A program made the position numbers and the translations under genes. The notes under the pieces were generated by a model. The model had not been told where the DNA came from. It worked only from the letters and a program-made list of their open reading frames with translations, and made no database searches. A stretch of 49,746 nt of DNA, taken from contig WPIO01000422.1 of the NCBI GenBank assembly GCA_009760855.2, forward strand, positions 1 through 49,746, given 5' to 3'. Each line of letters starts with the position of its first letter. Position 1 is the first letter of the stretch. This DNA comes from Cristatella mucedo (taxonomy: Eukaryota; Bryozoa; Phylactolaemata; Cristatellidae). Positions 11,766 through 22,869 of the stretch are shown here, one piece after another.

Positions 11766-14585
11766 GGTTCTTCTCTACGTGCAGTTCAGGGAGCTGGAGA
11801 CGGACGGCATGCTCAGCTCACGGCTGTGAGCTGAAAAAGACTGCCCGTTGGCAAAAGAATACATTACTTCCCGGCCATCTAGTGCAATGTTTTCACCCGT
11901 TCGGCAAGAACGGACAAGGCTGCAGAGGCATATGCACTCCGCCCTGGTCAGCCTAGGGCTGGGCAACTTTAATGAGTCCACAACGGTTCCTCCAATTGAT
12001 ATGTGATAACCTTGAATGATGTAATCCGAAACGCTGGGGGAAAGCTATAAGCAGGCAGACGGCGTTTCTGCAAGGGGCACATTGTGAGATTGGGTGACTC
12101 TGATGAAAAGGTATTGCTCTAAAAGTAGGTGTAGGATATGTCTTGGTGCAGCTGACAGAGATTCTGTATGCCAAAATTGTGCTTGTGGCCTGTTTTGGTT
12201 TAACTATCATCGACATATGGGCTTAGCAGGTCTTTGAGTGAAACATCTAGTTTGGAGCCGGTGAAGTTACTACGGGAAAATGTTTTTTTCTGCCACATTC
12301 GAGCACATGTAATTGGCGTCGCAGATGGCTAGGGTGGTCTACGAGCAGTGTCCGTTATGCGCAAAGACTGGGCGGACAATGCTGCAGGTCGGAAGTAATA
12401 GGGCAGCTGAATCTGGAGTGGGTTACGATTGTGCTAAGAGCTGCTCATGTATTCATTGGTGTCTTGAAAAATAGGCGAGATGCGTCGGGATCTAGCAACC
12501 GGAGTCTCGCGCTGCCCATTATAAACACCTCCCAAAGGCTGGCACTGCTGTCAGGTCGTCCCATGTAATAGCTTGGCTGAATGGTGGTCGCCGATGTTGC
12601 TTAGCTGGTTTGTCCTCGAGTGGTTTAATGTTTGCGGTGCGCCTATCATTGGCCTGGCGTTGATCGGTGGGCTCGAGCGCGCAATGACGAGTTTTGGGAG
12701 TCGACTGATAGAGTTTGCAAACTGTCATGATATGTCACCTGAAAGGGTCTCGGTCTTGGTGCACTTACAAAAGAGAGTGTAGGGGGAAATTATATAGGAT
12801 CTATGTTAAGACATCTGTTTAGGAGTGCCAAGTACGGGAGAAGCGGTGACTGTCAGGCCGATGACTGTGGAACTAGGGCAGCTTTACCTACAATGAGTGC
12901 TGGAGGGGCCGTGTTGAGCTGTCGTTCAGGATTACGTACTACCAACCCTAAGCTCGTCACTAAGGGTGTAGTAACTACAGTGAGAATTTGATGCATTGTG
13001 CTTGTGGAATTTTAGTAGTTCAAACCAGCAGAGAGCACCTCGGGATCGTCTCCCCTGGTCAGAATGCACCGACTCGAGAAATGCCTGTAGCTTGATAATA
13101 ACAGCGTGCGTGAGCTAAATGCTTGGGGGTGAGCGGTAATTTGGGAAGCATATATGTCGGCCATAGAATGCGAGGCACGACCATGAAACGGTCGACCACC
13201 GTAGGTCGATGATAATGAAGTGCGCATCGTGTGTGTCAGACAAGGGTGAGAAGCCTGAGCGAGTGGTGTTCAAATGAAGCGTGATTGAATTAACACAGAC
13301 TTGGTGGAAACTGGCCGGGTCATGTGTTGAGTAACTTCCGAGGGCAACGTCATAAAAGGTCGTGATCTCGTTCGCGGGCTAAAAAGCAAGGAGTGTCTGA
13401 ATTCTTAGTATGCCCACACACATGAATAGCGATATGCTGAACGGGCATGTGGTATCGCTCATATTCGCGAATGTGGAAGTGGTCGTGTGTTGGGGGGGAC
13501 ATTGTGTGGTGAAGTATTTCTAGTCGACAGAACGCGGCCAAGGCACGGTAGTGTAGCAAATTGTGGCGAGAGTAGCGGAGGAATGCACATATAAAATGGC
13601 TCCTGCGTAGTGTCGTATATGGGACCTGGTGGTTGAAAGTGTTATGGTAGTTTGTGAAGAGAAGATTTCAGGCTCTTGTCACGAGCGAATTAGGTTGTTG
13701 CTAGAGCTAGGCATACTGCTCCAAAGGGGAGCAGGAGCGTTAGCCGCCCCATTCTAAAACTCAAAACCCCCTGCCATTGTTTAACTGTTAGTGGCATATG
13801 GACCACGCTCATCATCAAAGATAGGAAATGCAAAATTTTGAGGTGAATGGGTCTATGTCTCTGGTTGGCTTTTTCACCTGATTGGAGGAGCTATCCCCAT
13901 GGAGCCAGGGAGGCTGCTTTTTCTACCCAGTGTGTTAAAGCCATTTTTCGGGAATTAAAGGAAAAGGCCCAGCAAAAACTGCCAATCATTCTTTATAGGC
14001 AGAGCCTACTTTCTACTCAGCTTGAAAAGTTTTTTACCATATATTTAACATGCCAGAACGGGTTACTGTGTTATTTACACTGCAAAACAGAGTAGTTTAG
14101 TTTAAAGTTTTGTTTTGTGACCAAGTGTGAGTATCCACTCCTCACGCGTGGCCAGAGAGTCCTGGCAAACACCTTTTAGAAAGCGCGACCCATACAGCTG
14201 GCCTATTCTCTCGGCAATTTCTGTAAATTGCACTCCCGAGCTAACTTTGAATGAACAGGTTTTCCAAAATGTGGCACTACATATTTTACGGGGCCACTTA
14301 GCTACTCGACGGCCTTTCTTCTCTCGTTGAGAGCCTTCACTCCGAGTCTAGCAGCCAGCTTACAAGTCCTAACCGCGACCTTAGGGGCAATGGTCCCAGC
14401 AGCCATTCCTTCTCACCGGGCCCAACTGATGCTGGTCGCCTGCCCGAAAATAGCCTGCAAGCCAGATATTGCCCCAAACCGAGTATGAGCATGACAATTT
14501 TAAAAATACAGAAACATTCAAGAGAGACCTGGCTGTTTTCTCGGAGACTAAAATCATTCAACATTATCTGCTACTCAGGTTGAAC
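11766..14585. other. Unassigned, somewhat GC-richer sequence
   Basis: No protein family was recognised on either strand. Short open frames occur, such as minus 12519-12728 and plus 13847-14095. It could be the 5' part of the adjacent antisense LINE or a separate decayed element, but it does not align with the 5' half of the copy at 25010-27640. Confidence 0.4.
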
Positions 14586-14589
14586 GTTT

Positions 14590-15905
14590 CCGGATAATAG
14601 CATAATGCATTAGCTATATAACGACCTCTGAAAAAAAAAAAACTTACTCTCAATCTAGGGCACTGTACACATTTGCTACAAAACGAAAGCACACGATCGC
14701 ATTGGTTTAGTGGTAGCCTAAACAACTCAAACGGAGGTACGAGGTTAGTCCGGTCTAAGAGAGACAATTGGCCCTGGGTTAGAAATGCAAATATTAAGAA
14801 ATCGCATTCATTGGCGCACAAATTCAGCTTGCATAAAAAGGCCAGGAGGATGAATCACAAAATGTTTTTTTATTTAAACACCTAATGCTGTGAATTATTG
14901 TGAGTTTTCAAGCTTTTTAAAATTTTTGTCAGGTCGATTAACTTTGGATAAGGACTAGTCCAGGTTCAATATTCATTCGTGTGTTTTGGAAAACATAGAA
15001 AGGATTGAGAAAAACTGTTTTTGTCAGAGGGGTTAGGATTTCGAGAAATCCGCGTAGGTACCGATGCCAAAAAAGTAGGTCGGTTAGTTTCCGAGGTATG
15101 GCAGTAGTGTTCTGATAGGCGGGGCTGTAGCCAGAAGATAATGAAGTGACTCCTAAAGTGACGGGACCCATCCTTGAAACATAGGCACTTTCTAAAAATG
15201 CAAATCTGTGATCGGTGGCCAAAGGGGGGCGTGATTTGCTACTGCAAAGTCTCGAGGTCGTGACAACAGACAAGCCGATGTGCTGAGTTCGGCTGTAGCC
15301 GTAAGTACCTGATTTTTTCACAGCTCAATACTGGCAGGCTGATAGTGGCGGGAATTTTAAGACTGGATGTTACAAATGGATTGAAACAGTTAGATGTAGC
15401 ATCCTCTTTAGCCTGGCATGACTCCTGTCAAACCTATTTATTATGTTAAAAAAAATTAGGCAGGGACTAAAACTCGGACTCTACTTTGCTGCAATGTATA
15501 TTTCTATTGCTAGGTTAGCTTTAGACTAAACACTTGGATTTTCGTGCAGGGCCCGTAACATGAGATATGAGTGGTGAGTCCGATTTTAGAACATTAAGTA
15601 GTTTGGTTTCTGAGTTACACTTTCTTGGTTTATTGTTACTGGCTAGTAAATCGGTTTAACAGGTATTTGATTTTAAAATATTTTCTTTAATCTGTGTGTA
15701 TCTGTCATCAATACATGCCAGCGATGGAGCTGGGATTGTTCATCAACGCTGCATGCTGTGCGGATCAGAACGAAAATACAACTGACAGACATCTGCATTG
15801 AAGTGGAAGCCTACATTATGTTTGGTGGTCACATCTGCTGCAAGGAGAGTGTTGGCCTTGAAATGAAGCATACCAAGCACGGAGTCATTATTCCAGTAGT
15901 AGCCA
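14590..15905 (-). mobile_element. Ancient LINE relic, antisense
   Basis: Strongly diverged but collinear with younger copies. Near 14610-14680 it has the 3' end words (ACCTCTGA, then CTCAATCTAGGGCACT and TTTGCTACAAA). Near 14845-14940 it has GAGGATGAATCACAA and TTTGTCAGGTC. At 15770-15895 it has the antisense of the RT YADD region (ATCTGCATTGAAGTGGAAGCC, GGTCACATC, AAGCACGGAGTC). The 112-codon open frame at 15758-16096 is on the wrong strand for the element and is not a gene. Confidence 0.6.
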
Positions 15906-16094
15906 TTATTCCATTATTACAGAGTCCACATTTCACTAATTACAATACATTTATGTGCAACCTTCAGAAAACAAAATGCCAATCTGAGAACTTTACAGAT
16001 GCTGTATGGAATGTACTAACCAAGTCATTTGTGGTAACATCCTCAAAACGCAGTCATAGTGTACACAGCTATATGCTCAAGTCAAACGAATCAT

Positions 16095-16340
16095 AAAGAC
16101 CCACCAAGTCCTGCAATAAGCAGGTGCATTTTAAGCTTATTTTAAAACGTCTTCATTTCAATGGAAGTAGTGGTGTGCATCGGTAGTGAGTTCGAAGCAT
16201 TGGGAGCATAACCACTACTATTAATGCTCTAAATTCCCTTACTGAGATACTGTGAAATGATCCATAACCATCGCTAATGTTATTAGCAATCGCTACCTGC
16301 AAGCATAACATTTTAGAGGCTGGCACGAGTGGAGGAAGTA
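16095..16340 (-). mobile_element. Second ancient LINE 3' fragment, antisense
   Basis: AAGACCCACCAAGTCCTG, AGGTGCATTTTAAGC and GAGTTCGAAGCATTGGGAGCAT correspond to 3' words of the copy at 40973-41595. It lies after an RT segment of the neighbouring relic, an order that one antisense element cannot give, so it is a separate insertion or a rearrangement. Confidence 0.5.
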
Positions 16341-16344
16341 GTTG

Positions 16345-17220
16345 CAAAAAAAATATCTCGAATGTCACAAATGTATGATCTATTTTACACTTGTTAAAAA
16401 AAGTCCTAATTCATGAGGAAAATAGTGATGCTTTGAGTTCGCAGGATTTGTTAATATGCCTATTTGCGAAATGAAGATTTGGAACAGGAAACCCAAAGTT
16501 TTTGCGAACGTACATAGCAATATTCTGGCCTTGCCCTGTCCCTGGATTAAATTCTCAAGTTTCTTAGAGACTGCTACTTTTGTCCTTAATAAATTGGCTA
16601 GCTTATCGCCTTCATATCATTTGCTTAAAGTTCTAACCCTGCCCCTCCATTCAAATGGGCCTTTACACACTCAAATTGTTTTAAAAGCGTTTTGTGTAAT
16701 TAAATTTAGGAAGTGGTCACAGAGCGTTTGCAACGACCTTATTTATGTAAACATTTAAGTTTGATGTATATTAAAATCCCCAGCATACGAGCAAAAGTAA
16801 ATTTTGTTCCAGCACAAACCCTGAACTGTTCCGTTAGTGATCGAACTCCATGAATTGTTATATGAACGATCAGTGGTCACATATTTGCTAGTAGTCTCGT
16901 GGTCCGGCAGAAGTTGAATGCTCGTCACTCCAGAATATTAGAGCTCAAGAACTATTGTGTGACAGAACTAGCTACAGCCCAAGATATTGGTCAATTCAGC
17001 TTGTAACCTGTTTATGACTGTGCAAGTTAAGATAAGATAATCATTGCCCTATCAAAATGAATCAGCCGAAGACTGTTCATCTGAGCATCATTGATCATGT
17101 TACTCTTCCATTAAAATGGCAACTGCTTTAGAAGATTCAAAGGCTTAGTAAATGTATGCATTTTAGAAAGATTCTATTGTGCCACACTGTAAGACTTTTC
17201 TCTGATCTGTACTGTATCCG
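16345..17220. other. No recognisable gene
   Basis: AT-rich; a 100-codon plus-strand frame at 16456-16758 has no recognisable domain and sits among LINE relics. Confidence 0.45.
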
Positions 17221-17230
17221 TACTAAGCAG

Positions 17231-17914
17231 GGTTCTAGGACAATTAGGCTCAGGACAATTTGGAGCAGACAATTCGTCATGGATAATTCGGAGTGGACAT
17301 TTTGGAGCGGATATTTTGGAGTGGACAATTCAAAGCGGACAATTCGGAAAAGGGTATTTAAAATATATCTTTTTGAAATTTAAACGATTTTTTTTATTAA
17401 TCATGTTTAATAGAACTATAATACCGTACAAAGTAAAGTTTATTTAGCTTACTAAAAAAAAGTCATAGCCAGTACCGGCAACTCGTGCACACAAATCACA
17501 TTTGAAAAAAGCTACAACTATCGAAATAACTAACTACAATCCATAATTTCTCACAGACTGTAATGCTGGACTTGCAAGTTTAAAGTTCCAAAGGTGTCTG
17601 TCCACTGACCTTTTCAGTCATGCTTATATACACTGATCCCCCTAGCAACTATGTACTCACTTATTGTGTAATTAAATGTCTTGGTTAATTGAAAGCGTGT
17701 ACGTTTCAAAACTATGTACTTACTAAGTAAAAGCGTGTTTATACTGCTTTTTACATATAAAATAAATACATTGCAAATTGTCTGCTCAGAATTGTCTGCT
17801 CCGAATTACCTGTTTTTTGGTCCCGAATCGTCCGCTCCAAATTGTCCGGTGCCGAATCATCCGCTCCGATTTGTCCGTGACGAATTGTCTAGAACCGCAT
17901 TGTCCGGTTACAAT
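17231..17914. mobile_element. Fold-back element with long inverted repeats built of ~15-bp units
   Basis: The left arm (about 17231-17348) holds tandem variants of GGACAATTCGGAGC. The right arm (about 17778-17914) holds the inverse complement, GCTCCGAATTGTCC, in a matching array. The centre (about 17350-17775) is AT-rich, with no frame of transposase size. A 7-bp direct repeat TAAGCAG flanks the element (17224-17230 and 17915-17921), a plausible target-site duplication. The structure resembles non-autonomous fold-back or Galileo-like DNA elements or a large MITE. The transposase source is not in the window. Confidence 0.75.
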
Positions 17915-17929
17915 TAAGCAGCTTGCAAA

Positions 17930-18550
17930 GACGGCTATCCTATCACTTATTTTTCTGTCCAGCCATTTCTTCAAATCTGTCTTACTAACCTAAAAGACAA
18001 TTGGTTCAAGCAAAACCATTGTAATGTGCTCATATAAGTACCCGTTTTAGCAATATTTATAGGTGTATAGTCGTTCCTGGATTATCATTGCTACTCAGTT
18101 CCAGAATATATAACGAATTTTGAACTTCTGAAAAGAGGGATTATGTATTTCTAAATACATTATTTTCGTAGTTATGGTTTTGAAAGACTGTTCAAAACTA
18201 TCAAAATGCAATTTTTAAATTTTTAGAGCCATCTGGGTACTGCATGACATCCCGTAGTCACAATTGAACTAATACTACCAATTATATCAGACAAAAAAAG
18301 AGATAAATTAGACATGTTAAATGTTGCACATATCTTTTTAGTATTCTTGTACGTTTAATTATGTACGCGCACACACACACACAATCACTAGCCTAGAATA
18401 ATTTCGTTACTTGTTCGATAATCAAGCCATGAAAATGAAGAGATGCACTTCATGGCTAAAAAGAACAAGGTTAATGCTCCTAGTGGGATTGTCGTAATGT
18501 GGTCCAGTATTTTACTCACGTGGGTTGCCTTTTTCCAATTAAGTTCTACC
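17930..18550. other. AT-rich spacer with a short CA microsatellite
   Basis: A (CA)n run at 18368-18382; no gene recognised. Confidence 0.6.
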
Positions 18551-18552
18551 AG

Positions 18553-18686
18553 GCAGAGGATGTGCATCTGATTTTTCGGCTGTAAAAAGTCTTGACAGGC
18601 AGTCGCTGGAGCTGTCTTTTCATATTGAGGAGGAGGCTTTTAAAAGGTTCCTTCGCTCCATCAAGAACAATCTGAAATCGAAATAG
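18553..18686 (+). CDS. Possible terminal exon of an unidentified upstream gene
   Basis: After an acceptor-like TACCAG (AG at 18551-18552) the frame is open for 43 codons to TAG at 18684-18686. The peptide is charged and helical, for example SLELSFHIEEEAFKRFL, with a basic end. It looks like coding sequence but matches no family I recognise. It lies 500 bp upstream of the ROCO exon and cannot be its missing P-loop. A chance open frame is possible. Confidence 0.25.
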
Positions 18687-19203
18687 AGATATCATGGTTA
18701 GTTTCCGTTCGCCAATCATGTCTGTACTTTCTTAATATTTGTCACGACTTGGGAGGGATGTTTAAGTTTAATGCCGTTTTCCTACTGCCGTGTCATGTTT
18801 AGAATTACAAAAATTATAGCTATTGCAATATGGTCTATTCTGCTGAGCCATTTCGTTTTTTATTCGCTAACTCACCTGCAGTAGTAATAAGCAACGTGAT
18901 CAAACAGGTAGGTACTTGCCGTCAGCCTCATATTACAACAAACTAATGCAGGCTCTTGCAATTATTAATAACCTTTAGAGGCTAAAGGCTATCTCTTTGG
19001 CAGAGTCTACTTACAGTTATGCAGGATGGGAATTCCTTAATATACCTTAGCTCAACAAATCTGCATTTCTTCTTCAAAGCTTCATAATAGTGTGGATAAA
19101 ACATTGAGTTTTGCGATTGCTGAGCTGTCATTCCCACCATGGCTTATCCATCAGTTGAGCTCTCTTTATTTTTAGGATGGAAACGCAAATAGAAATATGA
19201 TAA

Positions 19204-20752
19204 GTGAGCTGCCAGAACCTTTCGAAAATTGGAGATTCGGTCGTGATAGTGAATGACTTTGGAGGTCATGAAATTTATCATAAAGTGGTTCCAATATTTT
19301 TACCTATTAACGGTCTTTGCCTAATAGCATACAGCATGTTTGAAGATATTGAGGAGCAGAAGAATCAGGTAAAAAAGTGGCTTTTGACAGTGTTTGCCAA
19401 GTCCACCTATATCCGGGTGATCATAGTTGGAACCCACTCCGATCTACTTGAACCTGACCTTGTCGAAGCCAGATCGAAAGATATGGTGAGTTTTGTAAAG
19501 GAAGTTAAGAAGTATGCTGAAGGAGAGCTTCAGTCTCACATTAATCTACTAAAAATCAAGAATTGTAATCCTGATTCCATCAAGAGTCTCGAGCAGTCGT
19601 TGGCTACATTATCTTCTGCTGATGTTCCGACCGTGTCAATTAGCTGCACAAAGAATGTCAGTAAGAGCTGTAAAGATGGCTTTCTTAAGCTGTTTTCATT
19701 GATCAAGGATAAACTTAAGAAAAATGTAAAATATCCCACACCTTGGTGCAGTATAATGAAAGAGATTAAAGAGTGTCAGTCAAGCGAGGATCAGCCATAT
19801 CTGGAATGGCATCAAGTCAAAGAAGTGTATGGAAAGCACTTGAAACCGGAGTCTGACGACTCCACTCTGAAAGTCATACTTCGTTCTCTTGTGGCCACAT
19901 CCCAGATTATATGGTTAGAAAGCTCCGAGTCTCTTAAACAGTATATATTTCACCAACCTCGGCGCATCATTGATGAATTAAAGAAGATATTACATCACGA
20001 CAATTGTGAAACCATGCGAAAGGAGATGGGTACGGACTACTATAGCTGTGAAAAAAACAATTACGCTAGCGGGTTTCTCAATGAGATTTTCTTTGCTTCG
20101 TTGCTAGGAAACAGCAGACGTGTGAAAGTTGTTGCCAGTTTTATGCAGCATTTTCTCATGATCAATCTGGTTGACAAGGAAAAATACATATTGACCAGTA
20201 ATCTTACAGATGAACCACCGCTAAAGTTGAAAAAATGGTTACAAGAATTGCCGAAATATCCTTCTGTTCACGTGCGTCTCGTTTTCACTGGAGATTGCAT
20301 GCCGCTAGCGTTCTTTCCAACTAATTTGGCATCAGTAGTAACATGGATTTTTGCTAAGGGAGCCGAACCACAGCTTTGGAAGGATGGAGTACTGTTCGTA
20401 CTCGACCATGTGAACGTTATCATGAATCGCATCAACGGCACCTTGAACGTAATAGCATTTTCAAAATCGACAAGGGAGAATATCTGGAATGTTTTTCAAC
20501 CTCTGCTTCGCTGCATCAGTAGCAATATTGCAGAGCATTGGAAAGGAATCCAGCCAAAGTGCATGATTATCTGCCCGAGATATACCAACCACGAGCAGCT
20601 TCAGCCGAAACTGCCTGACGGCCGTGACATGCTTTTGGATGAACTGACTAAAGAGGAGTCATCACATGCTAAAACAAACCGTAAAACTACTTGGCACTGT
20701 ATTGGATGTGATGATGACATACAGGGATTATGGATGTATTCATGTAAACCAG
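19204..20752 (+). CDS. ROCO-family protein, partial: C-terminal half of Roc GTPase domain plus COR domain (single long exon)
   Basis: Open frame of 516 codons up to a consensus donor, AG|GTACGG, at 20752/20753; reading on without splicing gives a TAA at 20770-20772. Residues counted from 19204: Roc G3 motif DFGGHE (18-23), G4-like THSD (77-80, where NKxD or THxD is usual), G5-like SCT (147-149). A COR domain follows at about residues 178-450, with the hydrophobic and basic pattern expected, including YIFHQPRRII near 247-256. ROCO proteins are Roc-COR proteins that bind GTP and act as dimers in signalling; LRRK, MFHAS1 and DAPK1 are relatives. The G1 P-loop and switch I are absent from this exon and must lie in an upstream exon or be lost. 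The first codon is GTG directly after an in-frame TAA, so it is not a translation start; the exon must begin at an acceptor nearby (19175/19176 or 19215/19216 are candidates). Near the C-terminus are cysteines in the pattern CIGC (499-502). Family assignment is firm; functionality is uncertain. Confidence 0.85.
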
Positions 20753-20929
20753 GTACGGTCAAGCGCTTGTAACTCTCTCAGCATTGTATGAGAGTGTTTT
20801 ATTTTCCAATAGTATTTTATCTGTCATTTTCCACCAGTATTGCAATTTGAATTGTCTAGAGTTATGAATGCAAGCGTGTCTTTTCACCTCAGCCTATTTC
20901 CGTGAATGGTATTTCGATTAGATACCAGC

Positions 20930-21511
20930 TAGATGTTTGACCTGCAGCTCACCATGCTCGGGACTGCTAGGGACTGTGAACAGCTCCAGGGAGTCCATCC
21001 CTGCGATGACAACATCCCCAGTAGAATTCTGTTGACGATTTCTAGCTGCACCTCGCTGTCTGCATTTAAGCAGGTCATTAGCGATCTAGTCCTGAAGTTC
21101 GTATCCCAATCAAAATACACGACAAGTCCTTGGGACCCTATCCCCACTGTCCTGCTGCTACCTTGCATTGGTCTGCTGCAGCGATGCATAACTAATATCA
21201 TAATTATGTAATTAGCCTCGGGTCATGTCCTAGCCCCTGTCAAAAAGCTGTAGCCAGGCCACTTCTCAAGAAAGTGACACTAGACTGAGAGAACTTGAGC
21301 TACTACCGCCCAGTCTCCCTTAGACCATTCCTATCTAATACACTGGAATGGGTCGAGGCAGAACAGCTGAACTCATATATCGAAACCTCAAACCTTGCAA
21401 GCAAGGTACAGTGTGGCTTTAGGGCTAATCGCTCCACTGAGTCAGCATCGCTTAGGGTATGCAACGACCTACTTAGGAATGCGGACATAGGTAGAGCATC
21501 TCAGCTTGTTT
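20930..21511 (+). mobile_element. CR1/L2-like LINE, sense, first part (pre-RT linker and RT N-terminus)
   Basis: Encodes SDLVLKF-SQSK-TTSPWDPIP (linker), YYRPVSLRPFLSNTLEWV and FRANRSTESASLRV, typical of the RT finger region of this superfamily, with some stops. The RT is cut after residues QLVL at about 21511 by an antisense copy and resumes at about 22870 with DLFVAFNTIDHK (motif A region). The element lies just downstream of the ROCO exon, in what would be an intron if that gene continues. Confidence 0.85.
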
Positions 21512-22869
21512 TAATAATAATATTAATATTAATGTACTTGATAAAGTGCCCTCAGAGAACTTAATCTCTATCTAGGCACTTTACATTTGCTGCAAAGGGA
21601 AATGCAATGAAATGGTAAGTAAAATCATGCTAGAAAAACAAACAAAGTGAATAACATGGTTAGGGGTGACATACACAGGGTCAGCATCCAAATGTGGTTA
21701 GTGGCAGCATGCACAGTGTCAGCACACATAAGCACGTGAAGGACGAATCACATGGACCCACTATGTCGTAAATAGGTGTGTGTTTTAAGTTCCTTTTAAA
21801 TACTGTCAGGTCAGGGGATCTTCTGACGCAGGTCAGGAGGGAGTTCCAGGCTTCGGGAGCATGCGAACTAAATGCACGGTCTCCAAAGGATTTAAGGTTT
21901 GTATGAGGTATTTGTAGACTGTTGGATTCCGAAAAGCAGGTGGTACGATGCTTGGCCTGATGGGGGAGTATGACGGACAGATAGGCTGGAGCCATAGAAT
22001 GGAGGGACTTAAAAGTGAGCGACAAAACCTTGAAGTCAATCCGTTGCTTGACTGGTAGCTAGTGCAGGTCGGTGAGAAGTGGAGTAATGTGGCAACTGAG
22101 ACGCTCACGGCCGACAAGCCTAGCTGCAGAGTTTGGCACCAGCTGCAATCGCCTGATCGCACGCGATGGTAGGCCAGTAAGCAGTTAGTTGCAGAAGTCG
22201 AAACGGATGTCACGAATGCATGGACCAACATGGACGTGGTATCCTTATCTAAACAAGCCCGAATTTTAGCAATTTTATGAAGCTAAAAATAGACAGATTT
22301 GACTGTGGAGCTGATATGGTCGTCTTACGAGAGGTCGCTGTGGAATATGACACCGAGATTTCAAGCTGATTCGACAGGTGATAAGCTGGTAGAGCCAATT
22401 TTAAGAGACAGTCTTTCCAATCTCCGAATCACACTGGCTTTGCCCATAATTAGTAAGTTAGTTTTGTCATCGTTTACTTTTAGAAAATTTGCTGCCATCC
22501 ATATGAGAATGTCATCAATGCATACAGCGAGTGAGTTTAGAGAATTTGAGGTGCTCGAAGGCTGGGAGGGATCAAAGCAAAGGAACAACTGAGTTTCGTC
22601 AGCATAGAAGTGAAAGCGTAGATTGTGCTTGGCAATCACATCAGCAAAAGGGAGAGTATAAACCGTGAGAAGAACCGGACCTAGCACGGAGCCCTGAGGT
22701 ACTCCATATTTCAGAGGTACTTCAGATGATCTTTTTCCATTCAAGTCAATACTCTGGAGTCTCCCACTGAGATAGGACTTAAACAACTGCAGAGCAGAGC
22801 CAGTGGCTGTAGTCCATCGCCCACCAGGTACCAAATCGTCCTTAATCTCAGATTTCTTTAATCTCATTT
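21512..22869 (-). mobile_element. Nested antisense LINE with 5' inversion (twin-priming structure)
   Basis: It begins at its TAA-rich tail (21512-21533) and GCGCCCTCAGAGAACTT 3' end, passes through the 3' UTR and C-terminal ORF region, and reaches RT with VPQGSVLGPVL and FHFYADETQLF (catalytic YxDD drifted to YADE) on the minus strand. At about 22800 the orientation flips: the last 70 bp encode, on the plus strand, AVVHRPPGTKSSLISD, an endonuclease-domain segment that belongs upstream of RT. That is the signature of twin priming. It splits the sense LINE at 20930-24262. Confidence 0.8.

Noticed and set aside
15758-16096. 112-codon plus-strand open frame
   Set aside because: The DNA aligns with the antisense of the LINE RT region (ATCTGCATTGAAGTGGAAGCC, AAGCACGGAGTC), so it is a shadow of a decayed LINE.
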